Below are positions 48,586 to 60,079 of a DNA stretch of 64,000 nt, piece after piece. Each line of letters starts with the position of its first letter. Position 1 is the first letter of the stretch. Under the pieces are notes generated by a model, which saw only the letters and a program-made list of their open reading frames with translations, had not been told where the DNA came from and did no database searches. Location: contig OW799237.1 in assembly GCA_941918925.1 (NCBI GenBank), positions 114,432,515 through 114,496,514 of the forward strand, written 5' to 3'. The position numbers and the translations under genes were made by a program. The stretch is from Phyto melanocephala. Taxonomy: Eukaryota > Arthropoda > Insecta > Diptera > Rhinophoridae.

Positions 48586-49231
48586 CGGCCTTATTCATAA
48601 CAAAAAGTTAGACACAGTTTATACACTGCGTACAACGAGCTGCTAACTAGAATGCCGATTACGCTTGGCAGCTCGTTGGCACAGAGTTTATTCATAACAA
48701 ACTTTTATCCGTCTGCTAACTTTTCATAAATCAACTCTGAAATTGCATAATACTCCTCAAAAGTGCAACCATTTTTAGTAAATCATTTCCGATTTTGACA
48801 TTTTGTTGTTTTTCCATACATACTAACAATTTTTCAAATTTTAAAATGAAGTAAAAAAATAAACAAACATTATCTGCCTGTTCAACGATGTCGAAAGAAA
48901 ACACAAGCGAACTTTCATTCGTACAAATGTATTGAAAACAACAACAAAAACTAAAAATTTGTTTTTGTTTTCAACGTATTTGTACGAATGAAAGTTCGCT
49001 TGTGTTTTCTTTCGACATCGTTGAACAGGCAGTATATATTTCGTGCACAAAAATTTTTATTCATTTCTTTATAAATTTTTTTTGTCACTGAACAGCTGTT
49101 TTTCACAAGTCGGCAAACGCTTGGCAGCTCGTTAACAAGAGTTTAGCAAATCGTTAGCCAGAGTTTGGCATGTGTGTTATGAATTAACTTTATGCTTATT
49201 TTATGCCAACTTTTTGTTATGAATAAGACCG
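48586..49231. mobile_element. Harbinger-like non-autonomous element with long central hairpin, TAA duplication
   Basis: Tips CGGCCTTATTCATAAC (48586) and its complement with one mismatch (ending 49231) are flanked by TAA at 48583-48585 and 49232-49234. The subterminal phrase CTTGGCAGCTCGTT appears near both ends. The centre, 48874-49032, is a near-perfect inverted repeat with arms of about 75 bases (at least 55 identical) and a small loop. It encodes no transposase. Confidence 0.8.
48874..49032. repeat. long inverted repeat (hairpin) inside the 48586 element
   Basis: Arms start CTGCCTGTTCAACGATGTCG and contain TTTCATTCGTACAAAT. The first 55 bases pair without mismatch and the loop is a short A/T-rich stretch. 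Confidence 0.9.
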
Positions 49232-49234
49232 TAA

Positions 49235-52200
49235 ATTTACAAAAGAATAATTTTTTTTATATTTTCTTTAATTTTTTTTTATTACTAAAATATGCACTAT
49301 TTACAAAAAAGATAAATTATAAACAAAAAGTATCTCCTAGCAAAAAAAAAATAGCTTTTTAGATGCTCTAAATGAAGGCAAACTCTATATATAATCTTTT
49401 TGTTACATCCCTAAGCAATTTTTCACACTTTTTATTTTACAGTGTGCTTGTCAAATTTCCCACTGCGAAATGCATACGTGGTGTATAAAAGCAAAGAAAA
49501 TTTGCTTCCATAAATGTCAGCCTGCATTTGCAGTTTAAAAATTTTTACATTGAGTATATTTTAATCTGAGAAATTACCTAACATCAGCTCTTTTTCAAGT
49601 GAGTTGTTTGTAGCGCCAAAAACATAGTCTTTGTGGTTCATCAAATATACATTAAAATCTATTTATTTATATATATTCTATATAAAAATTATAAACCATC
49701 TGCAAATTGTAAATTCTGACAGATATGCGCAATTACAGATGTGTTGTACAATAAACAAAGCCACTGTAAAACGCATAATGTGTACAAGTGCCTTTACTTC
49801 TAAGCCACAAAATAAAAAAAATAACAGACAAAGCTTAACAAGACCGTTTACGTTGTGCAATGAATGATCTTCACTTACTTAGCAGAAGCATAAATGGGGC
49901 TTAAACCGTAGATTTACATAAAAAAAGCTAAACTGGCTTAACTTTTCAAGGACAATGCATCTAACATATGACGACAGGAGGCAACCGACTACAATCAGTA
50001 ATATTTAAAATGCAAACGTTTAAATGGAGACGATTATTTTGACGACATCACAACTCAACAATTGTTGCCTCTTAGGCTAATTTCTATTTTCACAGGCAAA
50101 AATTAGCAGATCCCCTACCGCCAATAAATAAAGAGTGGTAAAATAAATGTAGGCTTAGGAATTTTTAATTGTAAAGAACATCTAAAGCATTAAACACATA
50201 GACCACAGCAGGTTACATAAGTATATGCAAGACTACAAATTCAACTGTGTCCAAGAACAGCTATTTGTTGTAGAAATATATATTTCAGTGGTGCCATATT
50301 AAGGAATTTCACTTTTGTAAAAATAAAATCGCTTTTCTTAAATATACTTACAAATTTAAAAGCAAGCATATTTATGTGCTTAGAATCTCGTTATTTTTAA
50401 TATAAATATTAATTAAATCAATATATAAGTTTGTTGATGTCCGTTTTTGGTTAATAAAATAGAGTGTTTTTAAGCTTATATAAATTTAAGAAGCCCTTTT
50501 ATATTGGCAGCCCAAAATCTGCTTATTGCCGCACACAAAAATAGAAATTGACACAAGTGGGTGCCACCGCCAAATTCAGCCGTGCAGGCGTACAGCTATG
50601 ATGGCGTCAATATAATTGTCTCTTTATACGAGTGTATTTTATTCTTGACAGATTGTAGTCGGCAGCTGTGTTTAAGGTTTTAAAATTAAAATATTTTAAC
50701 TTGTTAATGTTGATGCCACCATACTTAGGTTCTGTTTATACAAATCGGATGAGCATTAGAATTTTTGAAAACCGCTGCCTCTCTTGTTTAGGTCTGTCTG
50801 TAATGAAAAATATTGAAATAATTTTTTGTGTTATTATTACAAGTACCTGGGAATAGGCTGTATTGTTCGGACTTTGAAGATAATGTTTTAGATAGTTGAT
50901 TATTAAATATGTTATCAACAATTAAATATGTAGATTACTATGTTAAATTAGTATAGCTTTAAAAATTAATTTATGGCGATTTATACAATAAACGTTTTAA
51001 ATAATCTTAATAATAAAAATGGCATCTTTGACTGCTCTTTTACGTTGACGAAGAGTACTACAGATTCGAATATAACTATTGTTGTTATTTATTTTAACTA
51101 ACGTGTCATATGTTGGCCTTTCTCTATTGTAGTGGAGAGACCATATAGACAATACCCAATAGTTGAATAAACTTGTTTAAAATAATTTGGCAAAACTTTG
51201 ATTTTAATTTCTGTCTAAGGAAAATTTAAATAAAAGTAAAACACCAAAATCACTGCAACAACAATCAACTTAACATACCATACATGGTAAACATGACTGC
51301 TGAGATAGTGTATGTGTTTCGTATGTCAGTTTTAGTTTTATTGTGCTGTTGGCCGACAATTAAATTGCTCTAAGAGTGTGTTTGTTAAAAAGTAAACTTA
51401 AGTAAAACTGGCAAACTTGGTTTCAAAAAACTTTTGGTCTCCGTCTGTGTTTTATTTTGGGTGTAAAATAAAAATAAAAATAACAAAAAAAAACTTGGCA
51501 ACATTTTGTCTAGCAGCTTACTGTTTAGGCAGACATACACATTATTGTTAGACATACAGACAGGCACATTAAACATACAAGGAGTCCTATACTTCCATAT
51601 GAACGGCCATGCATACTAGTGTTTTTCTATTACTTTTCCTTTTGCTTTTTCTAAAAATAAAACTTGTATTAAAATATTATAGATCTAAGCTATAAAAGTC
51701 AGTCACAGCTTGTTATCAAATATTTGGTATGGCAAACTTAACTCAACTTCCTAAATAATGGAGTTTTAGTTGTCTTAGTTACTTTACTTGGTTTCTATTA
51801 TGTACAAGATTTACATGGATTTTCATGTTTTTTTTACAAGACTACGCAAACAAAATTTTAAAGTTTTGCTTTAGTCAATTTATAAACCGTAAGCATATAG
51901 ATTTTATATGTTTGTCCTAGCTATGAAATTTTCCAAGCAATTTACATATTTAAACTAAACAATGTTCTACAAATATTTTGTAATTTATTAAAGCATTTAA
52001 TGCAATTTGCAATTATGCTATTATTATTATTAAATTGTTTTATTGAAATGTTCAGAAAATTTTTTATTCATATCGTTTTAGTCGAAATATATACTCAGGC
52101 CTAATCGAATTTGTAAGAGACAGACAGAGAGAGTGAGAGCCTGCTTAATAAAGACATGCATTTTATATAGCAAATACCCTCTCAAAATCATTACCTTTGA

Positions 52201-55200
52201 TCACATACATGTTACTTACTGCGAATTCGCCTTTTTATGTCTATAAAAATGTATCTTCAAATTTCGAGCAATACAACCCAAATCAGCAAATACATGTCTT
52301 TTTTTTACATCTGTCTTTTTAAATTTCGCACTGCTAAAGCAACTAAATCCCGTCATATTTTTTACAACTTTTATATTTCCCACAGCTAAATACTTACATG
52401 TCGTGTGTTGGCATTAAAATATTTCTTCTGTAAAACACATACATATGTTAAGTGACCTGACAATAATTCAATTAAAACCACCTCACATCAGCTGTTGGCG
52501 GAAATCTCTGCTGCTTAGATTTCATCATCAGCGCTCTTTATCGATGTACTTATGTGTAATTTTTTTTTAACTAGTATTTATGTAACAATTTAATGAAATT
52601 AGAATTAGGGAAGCTAGCGTTAAATTTTCAATTTTTCTTATTCTTTCTTATCGAATGACATTTTTATTCATAAATAAATATTAATTTTTAATTATTGTCA
52701 TTAAAGTTTGTAATAAATTTAATTTAATTTCAAATTTATATATTTATTATCATTATCATTTATTATGTGATTAACGCTAATATGACTTAAAAAAGTTACC
52801 AGTGTACTTTAACAAAAAAAAAAGAGAAGCATGAAAAAATTATTTCATATAAATAATAACAATTATTGTTGTAAATACTTAATGTATTTAAGCTCACTAA
52901 TGGCACAGTAAAATAATATTATTCGTAAAATAAACACAAAATTATGGCAAATTAAGTGATGTTTTTGTTATACATCCACACATACGTATGCACATAAATA
53001 CATATTTAGTACATACATACATATGTACTTATATACAAAAAAAAAATAACACATAACTTTCCATTACAGTTAAATATTTTTTTTACAATTTTTTTGTTAT
53101 ATTATTTTTAAATTCCATTCGTGTTTAAGTTATATCTACCTTTAGATGAATTAAACATTAGTTTGTGTTTGAGTTAAATTCATTGTAAAAAAAAATTGTA
53201 GAGTACGAGCACAAAGAAATTTCTGTAAAAAATTAAATCCAACAAATACTTGCATAGATATGAACGTAAAAGAGTAACATTGTAGATTAAAATAACAAGT
53301 ACAGATTCACACGGCTTAAAATAACACTTTTTTTTAAATTATTATAAATTCTCACATATATTTTCAAAACATGTTGGAAATAAAATAACCCAGCAAAAAG
53401 CGTTGCCGACGTTAATAAAGTTGTTTATTTTGTTACGTCTGTACTTTTTACAAATGTTGATTTATTTCTTTCAAATAGACCGTGGTTCGTCTAAATGCCA
53501 AAACTAACACTTGATATACGTATATAGTTAGTGTAAAAATTTAGAACACTTAATTGATTTTTAACTTAATACATCAAGCATATATGATACTTTATTTATT
53601 ATTCTACTTCTTGTTATGCACCTTCTTATTAAACTCAATTAAATGTATGTACACACAACGCATTCTTTTGTACTACATACTTTTCTACCAGCTGCGCTTG
53701 TTTCACTTTTTAAATTATTACTGCCATTATGGTTGTATTAAAAAAATTGTTTTTTACGCCAATTTGTGTTTCTAAGCCTGATTTCCTAACATTTTACTAA
53801 ATAAGTAATATGGGAACTTTTGCATACATTAACTTACAGTGGCAATGTTCTCAACTTCTCAGGCTATTCTGTGCGGTTTGTATTTTAAATTTTGACATTT
53901 AAGGACCATTTCTATGCACATTGCCGTAGCTAAAAATTATTTTGGGGATGACAAGAGCTTATTTTTTTTTTTTTTTTTTAATCTTAAACTATGTATCTAT
54001 GTTCATTTTATAAATATAATCTATAATTTCTTTAAGTTCTTACTGCATGCAAAAACATTTCTAAGGGAGCATTGCACCCCAGAATGGCCTGGTTATGCCA
54101 ATGCTGACGATCCCTTAATTTTGATAACAAACAATTTTTTATTTGAGCTCTTGTGCCATTTATGTGAATATAGATCAGCGTGTATTTTATGTGCACTAGA
54201 AGAAATTTCGTAAACAATATTTCTGTATAAAAAAATAGTTCATAAATGTAAAAATATACAAGCACAAATACATTAAAGAACATTTTTTCCACTATACTTT
54301 CCATACATTTATATTCACATACAATAACAAAAAAAATTTTTACAGTGTACTGAAAAAATTAAAGAAGAAAGACATGAAACGACTTAGTTGATATCTTTAC
54401 TTAAACAGCGACGACGAAAGCTACCACACAGTTAGATAAAATTATACTTCTACTTTTTACAGTAAGTTTTTTCAACAATCGTGTTTTGTATGTGAATAAC
54501 AAATGCTCAGACTCCGAGAACAAAGCTTGATGATCTTTCACAAAGATTAAGCTGACGCTAGGTATATGGACTTACAAGGTGTTTTTAATAAAATGGTGCA
54601 TTTTCCCGCATTTAGCCGCTCAAGACAGCTCTTACACGCACAAATTAAATGTTGTAAACTTTTGAGAGTGTTAGAAGAGAAGAGAGATAGGGTGGGAGTG
54701 CAGTCTCACTTTATCTTTCACCGACAAACTTAAGAGTTGAACACTTTAATTTTTCCATGTGAAAGCTTTACAAATATTAAATAATAATATTGGACAGATC
54801 TTATCAGACGTAACGTAATTTAAAGTATTTCGTCGCCAGATATTACCAATTTTATTTTTAAAACGTATTTTCTAGTTTTCTTTCTTTTACAGACTCATTC
54901 GCTCAACAATGTCCATTTTTGCACAAACCACTATGTTTTTGTTGTGTGACACCATAAAATAAATACAAAGTTATATTAAACAAATAAAAAATACTATTTA
55001 ACGTTACATTGTGGATATTTAAATTTTTGCCGTATGCGACTGTTTTTGCAGACCCCATTTTGTTTAAGTATTCCATTCCGAAATAGAATTTGTTTTATTT
55101 TATTTGCAGAGCGAGTCTTTTCAATTTAAAAAGACTAAATCGACCAACAATGTTGTCATATTTTCATAAAAAATCTTATACAGTTGCAACGCAACAGATC

Positions 55201-56147
55201 TGTGAACCGATCTGTGCCATATTTTATGGTGCCACCATTCCTTTTACTATACAGAAACGTTTAATTTCACAGTTTCACAGAACGAGAACTCACTTACAGA
55301 AATTCCTTTTTATATATGACCTTAATGATAGGGTAGTCAAGAAAAATAAACAAACAAAAAAAACAATCAGCCGTACACAAATAAACGTTCAAAACACTTT
55401 TGACAGACTTTAAAAATTAATTGGTCTTTACAAGCTGCCAATAGAGATCCGCCCTTTATGAATAGCACTCTATATACAAAATGAATAAATAATAAAAATT
55501 ATAAAAAAATATTTGTAAAAACTAAAGACAGCATATTTTTTAATCACAAAAATCTTTTTAAATTTTTTAATGTTTTTTTCTTAATTTCATTTTTATAAAC
55601 TTCAACATACACTTATAATAACAATTAGCATTCCTCAGTCGTCAAACAATTTTGTCGATTCATCCCCTTATTTGAATGATCATAAAATAAAACCCAAGAT
55701 CACTAAGTGCACTCTCATGTAAAAATCATGTTTGATTCACCTTAAAAGAATCAGCTCATGCATTTAAATACTATTTCAACGTCTTTGTTTGCTGGGTAGT
55801 AATTTATGAAACATAACAGCATAAATAATGTTGATTTCCTTGTACAAATAATGTCATTATTAAAAAGTTTTTAATGAATTGACTCATAACTTTTGTTACT
55901 TTTTTTCCCATAACAAAAAAAAAAAACAAAGATAGAAATATTTTAAATTGCATAATATATAAAAAAAATGTTTTTCAAATATCAAGTTTATTAAATTTAA
56001 TATTAGGATTAAATTTTATTAAAGTTATTTATTTAATATTTTATTAAGTTTATTTAATACTTTTGATTTGGGTACTCGGTGTTAATCAATATTTCGAATG
56101 GATTTTTCGAATTCAAAAGTGCAGTTTATTTTATATGTGTTAATTGA
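49235..56147. other. intronic AT-rich DNA
   Basis: No gene or complete transposon is supported. CCCAGCAAA at 53389-53397 and its complement at 55788-55796 could be ends of an old element but the match is short. 52480-52550 is locally less AT-rich with no recognised motif. Confidence 0.45.
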
Positions 56148-57174
56148 GGGTGTCTCAGGAAGAATGTTCTAAATCATTTTTAAAAAAAGAAACACGTATC
56201 TTGTGATTTCTTTTACTAGATTGTAAAGAAAACATATTTCTATTAAGTATGGACAAAAATATCCATCAAATGGTCTCCACGCCTCTGATGACAGTCTATT
56301 ACTCTTCATGATATATTCTATAACTATTTCACAGAGATGTGGCTGTATATTTCACCAATGTCGTGTTTGATCATGGATTCGAGCTCACGAATTGTTGTTT
56401 ATATTTATTTGTATAACACCGAGATTTCACAAAACCCCAAAAAAAAACATCACAGCACTGAATCATATAATTTTGGTGACCAGTTGGCATTAGAATTTTT
56501 TAAGAAAATTAGTTCTATAAATAGTTGCTGCAATAAATGGATTGTTTGAAGTGCATTGTGGCTCGTGGTGCATTCTTGCTTAAACCACATGTCGCTGAGA
56601 GTGCCTTTGGATTGCATAAATATTATCTGAGCCGTGGATTTGACAAGTTTGTGTATTTATAAAATCATTCAAATGGAAATACGCTTTATCGGAGAAGATG
56701 ATTTTTTTAAAAAAAATTCACATTTTGCTCTATTACCCATTGTGCGCATTGCTTTCCATGGTCTGCTGTTTTAAGCTCCTGCGGAATTTAAATTTTGTTT
56801 GCATAAAGATGAAATTTTTTGTTAGAATTCGCTTATGTAATGCTTCGTGAAATTCTAAATTATTTACAATGATGACCAATCGATGTTTCCTCCTTCACTT
56901 TATTTATATTTATATTTTCAAGAGACATACCGGTACGTTGAGACACACTCCCTGCTGTCCCTAACTGACCCAGTTTCCTAAAAGTTTTTTAATCGCTATT
57001 CGTCTGATTGACACATAAGGGCGGTCTCAGCATAACTTTCCAAGTTTGTGTAATAAGTTTTCACAATTATTTTTAATGCGTTGTTCTTTCGTAAAGCGAT
57101 CCATTTTTAATAATCGAAATGAACAGATGAAAAGTTACATTATATTTTAAAAGTGCATTCTCACTGAGACATTT
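56148..57174 (-). mobile_element. full-length but inactive Tc1/mariner transposon
   Basis: TGTCTCAGGAAGAATG at 56151 is repeated inverted at the right (complement TGTCTCAGTGAGAATG ending 57171), giving terminal repeats of about 16 bp around a 1-kb unit, a normal mariner size. The minus strand carries a broken transposase over the entire length. Confidence 0.8.
56300..57104 (-). pseudogene. mariner-type transposase, multiply broken
   Basis: Starting from ATG at 57104 the minus strand reads MDRFTKEQRIKNNCENLL, a typical N terminus, and then has stops and shifts. Later blocks are IIFSDKAYFHLNDFINTQTC (first catalytic Asp, about 56640-56720), CTTSHNALQTIHLL (second region) and CFFFWGFVKSRCYTNK (after the third). 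This copy retains the N-terminal region that the fold-back element at 43476 has lost. Confidence 0.8.
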
Positions 57175-58304
57175 TTTTTTAAATGTTATTTTATAAAGCA
57201 CTTTTAATTATTATTATTTAATTTAAAATAAGATCTTAAAAATTTGTTTTCTTTTTTTAATAACTGTTTGTATAGGTAGTTATTTCACCTATAAGGTAGT
57301 ATTTTTAATTAGAGTTGTATCTTAGCCATCAGTTGTTTGCTTTAATTATTCCCAAAAAAAAAAAACAGTTTTTGAAAAATCGAGTTCCCAAAATATAAAA
57401 TAAATTACTCAAAACGCAATTTTGAACATTTTACATTTGTTTGTTAAATTTTATATAGATTCTACTATTTAATACAAAACTCATTATGATGCTACAATTG
57501 GCTTAGATAAACGAGTTAAATATATTGAATACATTATTATGAGAACTTAAAATTTAGACAACTAAATCCATCATTATTCTGCCTGCAATAAAAATTTAAG
57601 CAAAACTTGAATAAGAGTAAATTTAACAAAAGGTTTTAATAAATATTATAAATATTTACTTTGTTTTAGCCTATTTAAATAGCTTTCAGTTATATAGGTT
57701 TGTCAATGTGTTAACAATACATACATTTGTTTATACACATTAATGTTATAATGTTAAATTTTTGTTAGAATACACATTTTTCCAAACAATTAATAACATT
57801 TATTATTCACATCGTGTTTGAAAATTTCTATACACAAGCACACATACTCCTACTATTCAAATTCGATTTTATTTGTTTTGTTCCCAATATTTGTCTTTGT
57901 TTTACGCATCCTCATTTGCATACACACAAACATACATGCATACAAACATACAAAGATTTGTATTATAAATGCATATGCATTACAGCATTGCTCCCCAAAC
58001 ATTGTTCTATAAAGATTATAAAGAATTTGTTAAAAACTAACTGTCCCGGATCACAAAGTTGGTCCTTACAAAAATTTTGAACGGTTTTTATTGGTTTTTA
58101 TTATTTGCTAAAGGGTCTGAGGATTGTTGGAAATTCGAATTTGGGAATTTAGGAGATTTGCATTGGCACAGTATATTATTTGTTATTCAAATAATTAGAG
58201 ATAAATAATTAGTTCAGTTGAAAACATACATTTATTACTTAATAAAAATATTTTTCCAATCTTGTTAAAAAGTTTATGGTACTATTAACGTTAAAATATC
58301 TTTA
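57175..58304. other. intronic AT-rich DNA
   Basis: I see no supported feature. Confidence 0.5.
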
Positions 58305-58447
58305 GCTACGTTCACATTTGGCAAATATTTGCTCAAATAAACGTGATCACTATTTTTGGTAAATGCAATGTATGTTACAGGTCTAAACAACCAAGCAAAG
58401 TGTATTTCTACTAAATAAAAAAAAGAATTTAGTGTGTGAAAGCAGGG
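58305..58447. mobile_element. possible small MITE with TTCACA ends
   Basis: GCTACGTTCACATTTGGC at 58305 and a partial complement (GTGTGTGAAAGCAGG ending near 58447) resemble the ends near 25033 and 8758. GGCAAATATTTG is shared with the 25033 copy. Confidence 0.35.
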
Positions 58448-58548
58448 ACGGAAAAGGTGATACAATTTTATTCTACCTCTCTTGTAACTTTTTTTGATGA
58501 GTTACAATATAAGTTTTTCGCTTTTAAACTTAAATTTAAAAATATATA

Positions 58549-58691
58549 CAGTGGAATCTCTCTTTAGCGGACACCGAAGGCACCATTGAAATGTGTCTGC
58601 ACAAGGGAGATGTGCGTTCAAGAGAATGCAATGTTCTTCTTGTAGGACGTTGCCGGGACCGGCCAATAGTGTCCATTAAAAATGGATGTAC
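58549..58691. mobile_element. pogo/Tigger-like MITE fragment
   Basis: CAGTGGAATCTCTCTTTAGC followed by GGACACC resembles the CAGTGGAACCTC...CGGAC ends of pogo-like elements. It is preceded by TA (58547-58548). The right end retains GTGTCCATTAAA, a decayed complement. It sits only 134 bases before jbug exon 2. Confidence 0.5.
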
Positions 58692-58824
58692 TTTTAAAAA
58701 TTTGACTTTAATAAATTAAAGTATTACTCACTTTTACAAAAGCTATTTTAAGCACTTTCGCCTTTTTGCAAGTTAGTCAAGCACAATAAAACCTAAATGA
58801 TTTCTTTCTTTTTTACTTCTTTAG

Positions 58825-59475
58825 GTCCATGACTGGGCTACGGATTTTTGTGATGGCACTTGTTTGTGCGCTTTAGTGGAAAGTTTACAGACACGTCCCT
58901 TGAAACCCTCCTGGAATCGACGTCCTGCTAATCAGCATCATTATTTGGAAAATGCCACCACAGCTTTGAATGCTATAGAAAAAGATCATATTAAATTGGT
59001 GAATATTGGCAATGTGGATATTGTCAATGGCAATGTCAAGCTAATATTAGGCCTTATATGGTCCTTGATTGTGCGCTATCAAATTGGTCGCAGTAAGTTC
59101 CCGCCACGTAAGCTAATGTTGGCTTGGCTACAAGCTGCCTTGCCCGATTGTAAGATAACAAATTTAACTACCGACTGGAATAGTGGTGTTAATTTGGCTG
59201 CCTTATTGGATTATTGTAAGCCTGGCTTGTATCCACACTGGCGTTCTATGGATCCTAGTCAAAGTGTGCGCAATTGTACACATGCCATGAATTTGGCCCA
59301 AAGTGAATTTGGTGTTCCCAAAGTATTGGAGCCAGAATATTTGGCTTCGCCGTGGTTGGATGAATTATCAGGCATGACTTATTTGTCGTATTTTATGAAG
59401 CCCGGTGGTCCGGGTTATAATTCCACTATGAGATGGGTGAATACTCAGATTAGGGAGCCGGTAAAAAATTTTACG
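58825..59475 (+). CDS. jbug: jitterbug, coding exon 2 (rest of CH1, all of CH2, start of CH3)
   Basis: The exon starts after a pyrimidine tract and AG at 58823-58824 and ends at ACG|GTAAGT, both in phase 0, giving residues 84-300. Residues 84-171 complete CH1 (VHDWATDFCDG, then NIGNVDIVNGN and LILGLIWSLIVRYQI, the usual end of an actin-binding CH domain). Residues 174-275 are CH2 (MLAWLQAALPDCKITNL, TDWNSGVNLAALLDYC). From about residue 280 CH3 begins (MRWVNTQIREPVKNFT). Codon use is clearly coding (GC-richer than its surroundings) and no stop interrupts the 217 codons. An open frame from 58864 would give only a partial CH1, so the splice from exon 1 is preferred. Confidence 0.92.
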
Positions 59476-59715
59476 GTAAGTTTTACGTTATTTAGTATTT
59501 GTCTAAGATAATTGGAGTTGGCCTGCAACATTGCAAAAGTCAGATGGAAATATTTTGTCCATCAATAGAAAAATGTTGGAATATATTTTAGCAAAATCTA
59601 ATAGCGAAAAATAAAACACTTTTTCATTTAAGCAAAATTAAATTTATTTAAAAAGAAAATAACTGCAAGAGTACTTTCAACATTCACTGACTTATTTATA
59701 AACTTTCTCTTGCAG
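59476..59715 (+). other. jbug intron 2
   Basis: A 240-bp AT-rich phase-0 intron lying inside CH3. Donor GTAAGT and acceptor TTGCAG are both canonical. The 58-bp intron 3 (60022-60079) is similarly canonical. Confidence 0.9.
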
Positions 59716-60021
59716 ACCGACTGGAATGATGGTCGTATTATGTGTGAAATTATTAAGGGCTTGGGAGGACCAGCACCAGCTCCTGAAAAACTCAGCACCG
59801 ATCCCTTCCATTATGAGAATAATGTACGTAAGGCCATAGATGCTGGTGCAAAATTGGGCGTCCAACCAGTGCTCACTGCCAAAGATATGGCCAATCCCGA
59901 AGTAGAACATTTGGGAATAATGGCTTATGCAGCCCATTTACAGTGGGTACCACCACGACCACCACTCTCAGATTTGGTTAATGTTTTCCTTGAAAGCACT
60001 TCGGGCAGAGTAGGAGAGCAG
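59716..60021 (+). CDS. jbug: jitterbug, coding exon 3 (most of CH3)
   Basis: The acceptor is TTGCAG at 59710-59715 and the donor GAGCAG|GTAAAA, both phase 0, for residues 301-402. The sequence TDWNDGRIMCEIIKGLGG continues CH3 directly after the NFT that ends exon 2, and CH3 closes near residue 377 (LGIMAYAAHLQW). The last 20 residues lead into the first filamin repeat (VNVFLESTSGRVGEQ). Three CH domains, rather than the two of ordinary filamins, are the hallmark I know for Jitterbug. Confidence 0.92.
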
Positions 60022-60079
60022 GTAAAAGAGAAATATTTAAGAATTACTACGAACACCTTTCATTATTTTCTTGTTTTAG

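Larger units (their letters stand above)
30278..58824 (+). other. jbug first coding intron (28.5 kb)
   Basis: GT at 30278-30279 and AG at 58823-58824 bound the intron. It separates residue 83 from residue 84 inside CH1. It contains no host coding sequence that I can support. Its content is AT-rich unique DNA plus the transposons listed separately. Confidence 0.85.

Noticed and set aside
53389..55796. A 2.4-kb transposon bounded by CCCAGCAAA and its complement
   Set aside because: A 9-bp match in AT-rich DNA is weak, the flanks show no clear target duplication and no transposase remnant was found between them.
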